NCBI RefSeq assembly: GCF_021018895.1
Contig: NC_079365.1
Span: forward strand, 17,707,001-17,771,000
DNA: 64,000 nucleotides
Direction of reading: 5' to 3'
Origin: Seriola aureovittata
Taxonomy: Eukaryota > Chordata > Actinopteri > Carangiformes > Carangidae
A program made the translations under genes and the position numbers. Under the pieces are notes generated by a model, which was not told the origin of the DNA, did not search any database, and saw nothing but the letters and a program-made list of their open reading frames with translations. How positions within the stretch are numbered: position 1 is the stretch's first letter; each line of letters opens with the position of its first letter. Shown in pieces: positions 41,501 through 53,475 of this stretch.

Positions 41501-44500
41501 CAGAAGCTGCTGGGATGACCGCCACCCCAGACGGATCACAGGCCTACATCTATGGTGAGAAACAAATAAAATGATTAAATCCAGAACAGTTTTAGATGAC
41601 CTTATGTCAGTATTGCTACTACATTGTCGTAATGAAACCTGAGATTTTACCAATAGTCAAAGGTGACATATGCACTCGCATTTAACTTTGTACAGATGGT
41701 GTCCTGGAGTTTGTCGCCTTTGGGTCACTTTCCCTCTATCCTTCCTTTTTCTTTTTTTTTTTTTTTTTTTTAAGAATGTTGACTGTAATTGTAAATTGTC
41801 ACAACATTGACTTCAATTTAGCATTGCTTCTCAAATGATTAGGATAACGATTTTCGTCATCTACTCTGAAAGATCAGTGCTCTTAATATCTCCAGTTTGT
41901 TTGCTCATCGTATCTGTTTGTCTTTATTCCTCCAGGCTCTGAGATTCCGGACATGACAAACTATTTGTATGATGCCACGTCGGGCTTCTACTACGATCCT
42001 GAGACAACACTGTACTACGACCCTAACTCTAGGGTGAGAATACAAAGACAATGTTATATTGTGATGTTGTATATCCAATTGTGTGTGCTGCAGTCAGTAA
42101 ACTACCGAGGTCATATTTACCCAGAAGTAATTGTATCTTCTAACAGAACATTTTTTCATGCACATTTATTGAATTTGAAGATTTTAATGTCATTTGCAGA
42201 CTGTTTTAAAATGTTTTTTACAGTACTTGATGTAAAGATGTGCAAACCAATTGTGGTTTCATTCCACAATCAAAACAAACACCCAGAACTTCCCATTTTT
42301 ATTTTAATGACAAATGTAATAAAAACCATATCTTTCAGCTGTGTCTATTTGAGTTGAAGATTTACAAATATCTCCCTCAGGAGGATTGAAATATATACCT
42401 AAAAACCTAACCTAATCACTGTGTGATAATGATAAAATAGGTGTGTGCGATCTCTTAATAAGATGACGACAAAGACTACAGTTTAATCTTACATATGCAC
42501 TAAGAAGTCGGCCTATAGCCACCTTGAATAATTGGTTTGGTTGTTTGTCTTCTCCTTTTCACTTTTTTTGTGTATAGTATTTCTACAATGCTCAAACCCA
42601 GGAGTACATGTACTGGGATGCAGTGTCAAAGACCTACATCCCAGTTCCAGGAGGGAAATCTGCAGAGACCCAACCTGTGCCCATGACCGCTGAAGACCAG
42701 GCCATTCTTTCCAACCCAGCTGCAGATGCTCCTTTGGAAATGAAGAAGCCATCAGTGCCTCCCCATGCTGCAGCAGCTCAAATGTCTGCTCCGGAGCTTG
42801 TCCCCACTTCGACAGCCACTCCCGAGAAGAAAGATGATGATGATTCTACTAAAAAGGACAAAGATAAGGATAACAAAGAGGAGAAACCGAAAAGTCTTGC
42901 TGCTGTGAAGGTAACACTTCAGTTATATTACCAATGCACAAAATACATGTTTAAGAGGCAGGTAGTTAAGGTACTATAAACAATTCTCACTGCCACTAGA
43001 TGTCGCACTAGACCACCAGCATCTCATTCGGCCACGCCTCCGACCACCCTTCAGCCAGAACCCGCCCTTCTGTCTTTTCTCAGTCAGCAAGGTGTTACAG
43101 AGCCCAGTGAAAGCAGCCACTAAACGCACAATTGAATAAAGTTACACTGTGTACCTGAGAGCCAACAAAAAACAATCCTGCCACAACCATTGCCCCACAC
43201 TAGCATTGTTGATATATGCTCCTCTGTATTGCTGGCAGTAAGCGCGCTAGCGATAGCAAAATTTGTCAAACAAATGTATATATTACATAGAAAATAGTTG
43301 TTTGCTGCTATGTTGTTTAAAAACTTGTTCAGAGAACCTTTTAAGTGGTTTGTTGCTGTTTGCAGATCATGAAAGATATGGAGCGCTGGGCAAAGATCCA
43401 GAACCGTCAAAAGGAAAGTGTACGTGCCCCATCGCCGGTTCTGAAGACTGGAATGGACGATGATAAGAGGCAGTCTAAGTCGGCTGATGCTGGTTTTGCT
43501 ATCTTTGAGAGGAAGGTGAGGACACACTCTGCACATTACATGGATTTTTACAATTAATGTTGATATCGGAAGCATTCATAATGTTTCATCGTATTCCTTG
43601 TCTGTATCCTCAGATCTCAGGTGGAGACGATCTTTTTAAAAAGCCCCTTGCTCCCCCTAAGAAAGATGAAAAGTCAAAGGTATGACTCCTCTTCGCATAG
43701 CTCTAATTTCATCTGTATGCGCCTTTGACCATACATCATTCACTTTGAATGGTTTTCTCTGTGTGCCATTTAAAAAAACATTGATTAATGAAATAAACAA
43801 AACTGGTTGAAGAAGCTGTTTCGAATATTTGTCTGGTTTGTTTCTCAGCGTCCAATGGGCTCCCTGGGTCTACTGGCATCAGACTATGCAGCTGGCAGTG
43901 ATGAAGAGGTGGAAGAGGATAAGGAAGAGGGAGCTAAAAGCAGTCAAGGCAGCCATTCTGAAGACAAAGATGACAAACTGACAGACTGGAAGAAGATGGC
44001 CTGCCTGCTGTGTAGGAGACAGTTCCCCAACAAGGATGCTCTGATCCGCCACCAGCAGCTTTCCGACCTGCACAAAGTACTACCTATCAAACTGTGATCA
44101 ATAGTAGACTGTGACTTTGTAAACATAGCCTCTAATGCTCAGTGTGTTGTCTCAACAGCAAAATATGGAGATCCACCTTAAGATCAAGAGGTCAAAGAAG
44201 GAATTGGAAGCATTAGAGAACCAGGAAAAAGAAGTGAGTGAAAAATATTGGGGTGATTTAAAATATATATAAATATGTATGAGTTGTGTCTCATGTGAGT
44301 TGATTGTGGAATGTGTTCTCCACAGCTGAATGCCAGAGAAGCATCCAGATCACCAGAACAGAAAAGAAGAAAACACCATCACCAACAACAGCAGCACCAT
44401 AATACCTGGGCTGGAAGCTCCAGGTAGGTGTGGTTTAACACAGTGTTATTGCGAATAGAAAAACGGGAAACAAGGCAGCATCTCTGTGGTGATACTACTT

Positions 44501-44756
44501 AACAATTTCCTCTCGGCTTAGGGAGATGAACAAAGTCAGTGAGAGGCCTGGTTTAGGGGCGGAACCTGTCCCGGTAGGTGTGAAGCTTTATTTCATTAAT
44601 TAACATCATGTGGCGTGTCTTGTTTGTTTATTAAACTTTTAATTGCAAATGTGTCTTTAGCAGAGGAAAAAGAAAGAGCCTGTCGTTTGGGACCATGCCA
44701 CCTACAAACAAGCAGTACGCAAGGCCATGTTTGCACGGTTCAAGGAACTCGAGTGA
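32545..44756 (+). CDS. rbm6: RNA-binding motif protein 6 (splicing regulator), complete coding region
   Basis: Nuclear RNA-binding protein of the RBM5/6/10 family, which regulates alternative splicing. Twenty-two coding exons: 32545-32597, 33077-34622, 34730-34819, 34926-34995, 35917-35990, 39318-39392, 40006-40297, 40413-40570, 40704-40804, 40897-40966, 41085-41166, 41292-41347, 41434-41554, 41936-42033, 42578-42910, 43366-43515, 43614-43679, 43849-44076, 44159-44233, 44326-44423, 44522-44573, 44661-44756. Phases agree and give 1327 residues. Domains: disordered RGRD/DYRGRD-rich N-terminus (1-540), RRM1 (about 545-630), Gln-rich linker, RRM2 (about 734-822), OCRE with YYDP motifs (about 932-985), acidic region, C2H2 finger CLLC...H...H (about 1197-1221), basic/His-Gln tract, and C-terminus [14 protein letters not shown]. 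The MW start and RGRD repeats point to RBM6 rather than RBM5 or RBM10. A RanBP2 zinc finger after RRM1 and a G-patch before the C-terminus are not found. Confidence 0.93.
33077..34622 (+). CDS. rbm6: rbm6 large N-terminal exon (disordered RGRD-rich region)
   Basis: A 1546-bp exon bounded by acceptor TATTCCAG and donor CAG/GTATGT, encoding about 515 residues of Arg/Asp/Gly/Pro/Met-rich sequence with DYRGRD, MRGRD, MRGRE and LRGRD repeats and many PPM/PPP segments. Mammalian RBM6 also has a repeated D-F/Y-RGRD array here, which RBM5 and RBM10 lack; this is the strongest argument for the gene's identity. The region is predicted to be disordered; a multimerising or phase-separating role would be by analogy. 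Confidence 0.9.
35313..35378 (+). other. Candidate 66-bp cassette exon inside rbm6 RRM1
   Basis: Within the 34996-35916 intron, an acceptor GTGTCCTTCAG and a donor CTT/GTAAGTGC bound 66 bases. The length is divisible by three. In the phase imposed by the flanking exons it is open and would insert about 22 residues ([15 protein letters not shown]...) after VVPG in RRM1, without a stop or frameshift. There is no transcript evidence; it could be chance. Confidence 0.3.
35991..39317 (+). other. Large rbm6 intron
   Basis: A 3.3-kb intron, by far the longest in the gene, splitting RRM1 between ...MESNK and GSLKVG.... It contains the tandem repeat at 37333-37830 and a T-run at 38301-38317. No extra in-frame exon was recognised. 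Confidence 0.7.
37333..37830 (+). repeat. Tandem array of about 140-bp units in the rbm6 intron
   Basis: The phrase CTTTGGTGATCCCCTGACTTT recurs, with changes, near 37418, 37561 and 37698, and CTCAACAACTTTTGGATGG-like sequence recurs near 37340, 37484 and 37776. Period about 137-144 bp, roughly three and a half diverged units. The motif is one I recognise as widespread in percomorph fish. Confidence 0.7.
41752..41771 (+). repeat. Poly(T) tract in an rbm6 intron
   Basis: About 20 uninterrupted T, 160 bp before the OCRE exon and too far away to be its pyrimidine tract. Confidence 0.85.
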
Positions 44757-45091
44757 TCTCATCCAAACACATCCTCACTTTGATATGTGAAGTGTTAATG
44801 ACAACCTCGGCGTGAGAAATACCTTTGACTGTCTTTACTGTTTCTCAGCCTTGGACATCACTACACTGTAGAGCCACAGTTTTCTACACAGAGATGAAGT
44901 GACAAAAGATGTGGCCAAAAACCACATTACATGGGTTCAGTGGAGCCAAAACAAACAGACAAAAACAAGATTTATTTGACATCCTCAACGATGGGTGTTG
45001 TACAGAAATTAATTCATACTGTTGATTCGAGCATTTTTGCCCATGTTTTATGTGTGGCCTGTATGTGGAAATGTGAAGTGTGTCCATACTG

Positions 45092-45093
<2 letters not shown>

Positions 45094-45132
<39 letters not shown>
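45094..45132 (+). repeat. Long poly(T) tract (T39)
   Basis: Thirty-nine uninterrupted T about 340 bp after the rbm6 stop. No retroposed body was recognised beside it, so it may be a bare homopolymer or the reversed tail of a decayed retrocopy. Confidence 0.9.
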
Positions 45133-45134
<2 letters not shown>

Positions 45135-45344
45135 GATGCTGTCACAAAGGCCACAGTCACATTTTGTTTTGAAACTGAACAATTTTTACATTTTCATTTT
45201 CATGGGTTGGAATTGCTCTTATATGTGCATATTTTTTAAGTAAAAAAACTGTTATTGATAACCCTTCTGCTTAAAGTTTTTATTTTGCTTGTGTTTTAAT
45301 TGTGTTGGATTCAATTTGAAGTCTGCAGAACATCCATCTCATGG

Positions 45345-45358
45345 CCACTAGATGGCAG
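45345..45358 (+). promoter_or_regulatory. CTCF-like motif downstream of rbm6
   Basis: CCACTAGATGGCAG matches the consensus CCASYAGRKGGCRS at every position. It lies about 590 bp after the rbm6 stop codon, in the same orientation as the motifs at 2971 and 31703. Confidence 0.5.
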
Positions 45359-46400
45359 CAAAATTACATTTTCTTTTGGTTGTTTTGCGTACATGTGACG
45401 TATCCAAGTAAGATTGGTGAATCAAATCATCAGTATTAATTTGATGTATTTACCAGGTGAAAGAAAAGATATCGTAAAAGTCAAGTGGATATATCCTTGT
45501 AATTAGAGTTTGGTCCCATGGACACCAGTAAAGTGGTCTTTCTAACTTGCTTTATGCATTTTCTTCCTTTGACAGTGATTTCAGTCCTCAGTCGATGCGG
45601 CTTTAATGTTTCCCAGTTGTGCACTGCAGGAGTTAGAACATGAAGCCTCCCTCTGACCTTTACTGATATGAAGGCACCAGCCTGCACCCTCCCTCTGGCT
45701 GTGGCTCAATGAATGTAGAGGATTGCATGGGTTTAGTGTGCTGACATACTAGCTCCTCTGAGAGCAGTAACAAGAACACTGGGGAGCCTGAGGAGCTGCA
45801 GTCAATGACAAACACGGAGACGGTGTGGAAGGGAGCAGGGAGGGAGCCAAAACCTTTGTGCAAGAGCAATCGTGCTTCCTACTGTGAGCTTTCTTTTGGC
45901 CCGAACAGGTTGCTTGCATTTTGCTTTCATGCCTCCCACGGCCTGGCCCCTCTCCATACAGCAGTGGGTAAAATGCCAAAGTTGAACATCTTTTTTTTTT
46001 TTTTCCCCTGAGAATGACTGACAAAATATGGAGTCTCTTTGTCTGAGGAGCAACAACAAAACTTTACAATTCCGTGTAAACCTTGTTTTGTGGCCTGGCA
46101 ACAAAACAGAGGAAAGTACAATAAACGAATACACAGTGATTATCTCAGGTTCAGATGTACGTGCAGTAAGCCCTGACCATGAACTTACCATAGCTTTTGC
46201 TCAGTTGTAGGACTTTCCGAAAGAAACCCAATTTTGTATTAAAACCAGTATTAGTCTTTATTCTGTCTAGGCAGGGAGGTGGTCAGGATTCAGAACATCC
46301 CTCTTTGTTTCAATTTGTATTTAAAATCACATTCTCGAAGATTGGCAGCATCCTTTTCAACTCTGCATCACACCCTTCCCTCAGGAGGGGAAAACATGTT

Positions 46401-47702
<1,302 letters not shown>

Positions 47703-47717
<15 letters not shown>

Positions 47718-48020
47718 GGAGAGCTTTCAGGTATGGTGTGGATGGCAGGAATGGTGGACAGGGAGGCCAATTATCCCAGCTGGACGGCTCTTAGCAGCAG
47801 GCGAGTGGAGCTGGAGCAGCAGTCTGGGGACGAGACGGAAGAAGAACGCAGTCAGCAGGACTCTCAGATGTTGAGATACTGGCATCAGTCCACAGAGGAC
47901 GGGGAAACATCATTTGATTGCTTTCAATGGAGGCTGGACACCAAGCTGTTGCAGATGGACAAAGATGTTCGAAATCCATATCAATACCAACTGACAGGCA
48001 GTTCACCGCACACCATCTAG
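47703..48020 (+). CDS. Unassigned coding-like exon or small ORF
   Basis: An open frame ending in TAG at 48018-48020; I do not recognise the protein. The first ATG (47703) is inside the GA repeat; a more credible start is the methionine of MVDREANYPSW (near 47751), with purine at -3 and G at +4. Alternatively an acceptor CTTTCAG at 47724-47730 would make it a terminal exon, though the tract before it is purine-rich, which argues against that. The sequence is Glu/Gln/Asp-rich with spaced Trp and Tyr (EEERSQQDSQ, RYWHQSTEDG, FQWRLDTKLLQ) and has higher G+C than its surroundings, more like coding DNA than the other orphan frames here. No signal peptide or membrane segment is visible. Confidence 0.35.
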
Positions 48021-49205
48021 TTTTTCCAGTGTATTTTGTCCTGTTAAAGAAAGCCTCTGAAAGACCTGCTCTCTGTATGAAATGAAATCCATGTAGTATT
48101 AAAGATGAAATGGATTATTTTACATTATGCTTAAATGTAGGATGACTGTGTGGTTATCAGAAATCTCTTCTTTGTCCATTATGACAAATGATCAAAAACA
48201 TATCCCATGTAGAATGACTCCCTTAAGGAGTAGCATGTGTTTGTGGTCACCCCGTGCAAACAAAGGGCCTATACCATCACAGGCTCATAGGAAAATCTTG
48301 CTTGTCTGAGCAATTTCACCATCTGGCTTATCCTTTCAAGTGTAAGTTGAAAAATGATGTCTGTTATTGATTGCTAATCTATAACATCTTCTTGAAAATG
48401 TCCTTATGATTGTCAGGCGGAGGACATACATCAGAGCACAGCTTATGTAGAGAACATTTGGACCGTTGCTCACAGCAGAACCAACTCCACTGGCAGACCT
48501 GTCACTGAGAACATTATGGACACTGAAAACATTTGGAAATGATGTCATCGCTCTGCACTCCGGCACTGACTGAGAAATGACAGGAGTGATGGCACTAAAT
48601 TCATCCAGGAAACAGTTTCCCTTTGTTCTCTTGGTCTTTTCTGATCCGGAGAGAAACAATATCCGCCACCAAGTTTTGAATAAAGCACAGCTGTCTCATT
48701 TGATTAATGATTTTGAGGTAAACTGTTATTCTCAGCGAAGCAGTCTTCATGTACATCGCTGCAGCTATGCGTTGCTTTGTAAATGCACTGGAAAAAAAAA
48801 AAAAACATCTATGAAACATATCTGACTTGTACAAAACTAAAAAAGTTGTTCTTCTTTTCTTCTGCAATGTGAGAACCAATGAGCTGCTCACGCAACAAAC
48901 AAAATTGTACATACAAAATACATACTGTACATAAAATCTAAGATGGAATACAACCTTGAAAAGATAATGAGGCAAAAAGTGATGTAATGATTATATGTAA
49001 CATGGTGGAATTGATTTTTCTGTGTAGTCCATTTATACTGTGCCAAGAAAATTGTAGTTTTGATGTTGACCCCTCCACCACATACAAACATACATTGAAT
49101 TGAATTGAGGCGTGGGCAGCAGCATCATATTTGCCTAAAGGCAGCAGCATCATCCCCCTGCCACAAAAGCAAAATAAAAAGTGATTACCTATGTAACTAC
49201 GGCAG

Positions 49206-49225
49206 GATGATGATGATGATGATGA
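49206..49225 (+). repeat. (GAT)n trinucleotide repeat
   Basis: Six to seven GAT units in non-coding DNA. Confidence 0.85.
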
Positions 49226-49873
49226 AGGCCGCTTTTTCTACCACCACATAGCCATACATCCACTTGTTCTAACAAGTGTTAAAGTACACCGGTCTGGTCG
49301 TTTGACGTTATCAAAAGGAAAGGTACTAATCTTGCTTCACCAGTCAGCTGGCTGCTCAAGTACCAAAAGAAGTAGATTATAATATTAATATTGAAAAAAA
49401 TTATAAAACTTAAAACTTCAAAAAACTTAAATTTAAAAACCACCACCACAAAAGAAAATAAAGAAAGTCAAATGTATTTTTCCACGTTTTCAGCAACACA
49501 AACCATTCCATTCTGTACCATTGTTCTGTAGGTTATAAGTTTCAAAAAGTCACTGCATTGAATTTCTCAAAACCTGCATAAAAAAATAAAGATGGTCAGC
49601 AAGAAAATATATTTGACCTTTACACCTTCTTTTAGTCTTGCTAATAAGATTTCTAATGGTCACTGAGTTCAAGCTCTTAGATATTTAGATTTTCATCCTT
49701 GTCTATTATTAATGGCTCTTTTAATTTTTAATGTAATATATGGCTCAGCGAGCAAATGGCTGAGGGACCATAAGGTTGAGGGAAGAAACAATAATATCCT
49801 GCGTCAATATTAGCAGGACTGAACGAAGGAGCTACAATCTACAATAACCAACATGTTCAGGCAGCACGTGTAT

Positions 49874-49955
49874 TTGGACGGAAGGAAATTGCTTTTATTT
49901 TAATGATTTTATGATTGGACGGAAGGAAAATGGCTTTTATTTTTATGATTTCGTT
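49874..49955 (+). repeat. 41-bp tandem duplication
   Basis: TTGGACGGAAGGAAATTGC at 49874 recurs as TTGGACGGAAGGAAAATGGC at 49915, each followed by TTTTATTTTNATGATTT-like sequence. Two copies with few differences suggest a recent duplication. Confidence 0.8.
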
Positions 49956-52900
49956 AGAAAATACCTGGGTGTAATGTTATGAGCATTTTGCTGCAACAAT
50001 AATAACCCATGGGAATATGTTTGATGACTTTCACATATAGCAGCCATATGGATGAAACATTATTTCAGGTCAGTTCCTTCCCTCAGTTTATTATTGCAAG
50101 TCACATGAAGTGGAAATAAACATCCTTGCAAATGGCTTTTACCGCTACATTATATTGTGCATGTTAACACTAATAGTCCATTTTGATACCATATTAGCTG
50201 CTTTCTATCTGCCATCTCCTTCTCAAGCCTGCACTGTTTTCTCTCTTTATCCGGCTTAGTTCTCAACAGTCGCATCGGTGTACATCACATCAACCTGCTG
50301 CCCCTGGCAGCTGATACACTTACAGTATGATTACACTTGTAGCAGAATTGTGTGCTTTTCAACCTTCTTACAGAGCAATACCTGTGCAGTGGAGGCCTGT
50401 AAATGTGCACTGAATCAGGGGGTGCTGAAAGGTGCTTGCAACACCAGCTTTTTACCCGAGTTCAAAAGCTCTCTCCTACTCTGTCTTCCCTCTGCGGAGG
50501 CAACCAGAGAACACATGGCTAGTTTCATCAGCAGTAAGTTTACATTAGTTTTCTTCAGCTGATAAACCTATCAGCACAGTGTTGGGAAACAGATGAAGAC
50601 GTAGTGTTGCTGCCTTTTCTCATTCACCCGACATCACAACCTGATCCACTCTAAGCTGGCTTCAGGATATTTTCATTCCTGCTCTTGGCTTTACAACATT
50701 CAGTGCAATTTTTTTTCTTTTCTATATGACGGCATTGTTGTAACACAATCACCTGTGTTGTAGCCAATTCCTGGAGTGAAAATGATGGTACAAATTATTC
50801 ATTGTCCTGGAGGCACAAAGCAGTACACTGACGACATTAACAGCCATATCACTATTGTCGGCTTTGAGGGATTATAGCAATCTGTAATGTTGCCTGCACT
50901 CTTACACAAATGAAAATGGATGGAGCTGGTGGGAAACATGCAAATGTTATTGTCGTTGACATTTTCATTCACTCTTCTTGATTTTCACCGCGATAGGTAA
51001 GTCCCCCATTTGTGCTTATCTACTGTGTGTAATTGGGTTTGAAAATCAAATCAAGTTTAATGTTCACGTCTGTGCATGAATAAGAATACCAGGACTACAA
51101 TTTGCTGCTCTGTTAGAAATGAGAAGCCATCAGTTGCAATTTTAACTTGACATCAGTGAAATACAGGAGAAAATCATTTCTCTACTGAAGTCAGACTGTA
51201 ACATAGGAAAGAACCAGAAGTCTTTGTCTCTTGTTAATGTCATTTGTCTTCAGCTGAAGTGCTTAAGGCCCCTTGGGTGACAAACGGAGGCAATAAATCA
51301 TATTGTCTCTTTCAGATACGTAGACCTTAAACTGCACATTATACCAAGGAGGTAAAGCATCAAGTCATGTCAGATACAATGCCTCCATATGTAAGTACAT
51401 GCATCTAAATAACTTTACATTTAAAATGATTTGATCTACATGCCTTTTATTTCCCGTCTCTCTTTGTTACTCAAGTAAGTGCCTCGCACGTACAGTGATA
51501 GCTGAGAAAGCCTCAACCTGAGACACTTCCACCTCCCAGGGGAGAGCACTGACGACAACACAGCCATTTGGGGAAGTCGGTCGCTGAATTCTGCGTGGGT
51601 GTGAGAGCAAAGAGAGACGTGCTTTAATGTGTGTGTCTTAATGGGAGCCTGTTAAGCCTCAAGTGTGGCATCTGCATGTATGTTAGCAGGGGTTTCGCTT
51701 CTTTGAAAATTTCTCAGGTTCGTGAGATAAATAATTCTCACATAGGCGTTTTGGAAAATGGGTTTTTCCTTTTGTAACGTATAGCACGCTGTGAGAGTGT
51801 CATCAACCAGCAATTTACATAATCTCTTATGCAGCTTAAAGACAGTTTGAATTACATGTCAACTGAAAACAATGCATTTTTTCATTCTGTTAAAGTTCCT
51901 GAGATCATCAGACAGAAGTAGCATCAGTTTAATTCTGGGTTTGATTATTTGATCAGTTTGATTATGTGAGTAGGAGACTACAAGTGCAGTGTACATTTTA
52001 TGTTTCATATTTGCTTCTAAAGTCTCTCCTAAACTCTCCCACAGTTTTTCAATTGATCAAATACACAGTTTAATCTTCTTAGAGAATAAACCTTTACCAT
52101 ATTTGTTCCACTTGCCAAAAACAAACAGCAATCTAACCTAATCTACTCTCTATGTCTGGCTGCTTTCTTGGTTCCACTTTGTAACTATTTTCTTCGCTTC
52201 TAGTTTGGTTGGGCGGTTGAGCAAATCAATCAGTCAATCAATCCCCAAAACTATGTGTAAACAACTGGTACAAACTGTTTATGATGATCAGTAGTCAATA
52301 GATTGGTGCTAACCCATCATTCTCTCTTTAGGCACTTACTTCACCCTCCAAATCTGTAAGTGCACTGAGAACTTCTTTCAAGTTCCGTCTGTCACCCTGC
52401 ATCTGATCTCAGATTTTTTACCTTTGAAATCTCTGACTTTTTCAAAGAATTTTTGCAGTTCTGTGTTCTTTCACTCCCTCATTAGTGTCAACACGGTGAC
52501 TCTTGCCTCGTCTCCTTCCATATATTCTTTTATACTGTCTTCTGCTCATCAGATTGGCCCATCTTTTCACTTTGAAATGTCACAAAGCAGAAATGAAAGA
52601 CAGGGTGTTTGTAGAGCCGGTGCTTTGGAGAATGAGTCTACTAACTTCAGTCCAAACTGTCTGGGTGGTCCTAACGCCCCCCTCTGGCCCGTCCAAAGAT
52701 CCTCGACAGCCCTGAACAAAGAAGGACTACTGTTATTTACCAGGGCCTAACTGATGACTTTAGAGAGAAGAGGCAAGGCGAACAGGTCAGGAGCTGTAAG
52801 GCAGACAGTCATATCGCCTTTTCTCCTGCTCTGGTCTCCGAGTACAGACATGACTGATGCAGGTGGTTAATTACAGCATTATGTCATGTTGGCTGGATAA

Positions 52901-53399
52901 TTTTTCATATCAGATTTCTATCGGGAGTGCAGTTCTGTTGTCCAGGCAAGTATTTCAGTCAAGTACGACTTTGTTACGAAAGGCCTCTTGCATCAATGTG
53001 CTTTACTTTATGAGTTTCAGTTGTAAAACTGTGATGCAGTAGAAAGCCCTACGGTACATCTTTCCCTGACCTCATGTAAGTGTCTTTATGTCGAGTTCAT
53101 ACTCACAGAAAATACAAAACCCCAGTAAACTGTCAAACCGAAGCTCCGTCCATTATATCATGCATGAGAATCTGTTATGGAAGGTCAAATCTGGACTGCC
53201 TGGATATTGCACTATGATTACATTAAGATGTGGGATTACTCTTCATCCGTGCACGTGTTACAACATTGAAAGATTTATAGGGTTACACTTGTTTAGCAGG
53301 GTTCCTCCATCACGTAGAAAACTTCAAAATTCCACATCTGGTGTTGCCTTTGTATTGAATCTTTGCTTTGCCAGTTGAGGGTGCCATGATAGATTCAAG

Positions 53400-53475
53400 T
53401 GTAGCTCAGTCAGTTGGTATAGGTATCGGATGTTCGTGATCCTAGGAACACAGAGATCATCAGGTGTTTGTTGTA
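53400..53475 (+). mobile_element. tRNA-like SINE head fragment
   Basis: TGTAGCTCAGTCAGTTGGTA is a good tRNA A-box region. The B-box position reads a poor AGGAACACAGAGATCAT. A decayed SINE head is more likely than a functional tRNA, because no acceptor stem closes. Confidence 0.4.

Larger units (their letters stand above)
44757..46400 (+). other. rbm6 3'UTR and downstream DNA
   Basis: After the TGA there is no coding exon. The first canonical AATAAA lies far downstream at 46120-46125, so the true end is uncertain; a non-canonical signal may be used. The stretch includes a T39 tract (45094-45132) and a CTCF-like motif (45345-45358). Confidence 0.4.
48021..53399. other. Gene-poor stretch
   Basis: No recognisable exon. 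Holds a direct repeat of GGCAGCAGCATCAT near 49112-49153, a (GAT)n run at 49206-49225 and a 41-bp tandem duplication at 49874-49955. Open frames on both strands are short and unlike protein. Confidence 0.4.

Noticed and set aside
42985..43240. Possible dispersed repeat in an rbm6 intron, beginning CACTGCCACTAGATGTCGCA.
   Set aside because: It looks familiar from other fish loci, but no ends, target duplication or second copy is visible here, so no element is called.
32545..44756. Assignment of the third gene to rbm5 or rbm10.
   Set aside because: The C-terminal MKDMERWAK and ADAGFAIFE segments recall RBM10/RBM5, but the long RGRD-repeat N-terminus and MW start are RBM6 features, and the G-patch typical of RBM5/10 is absent.
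53400..53475. Functional tRNA gene.
   Set aside because: The A box is good, but the B box is poor and no acceptor or T-arm stem can be closed; a SINE head explains it better.
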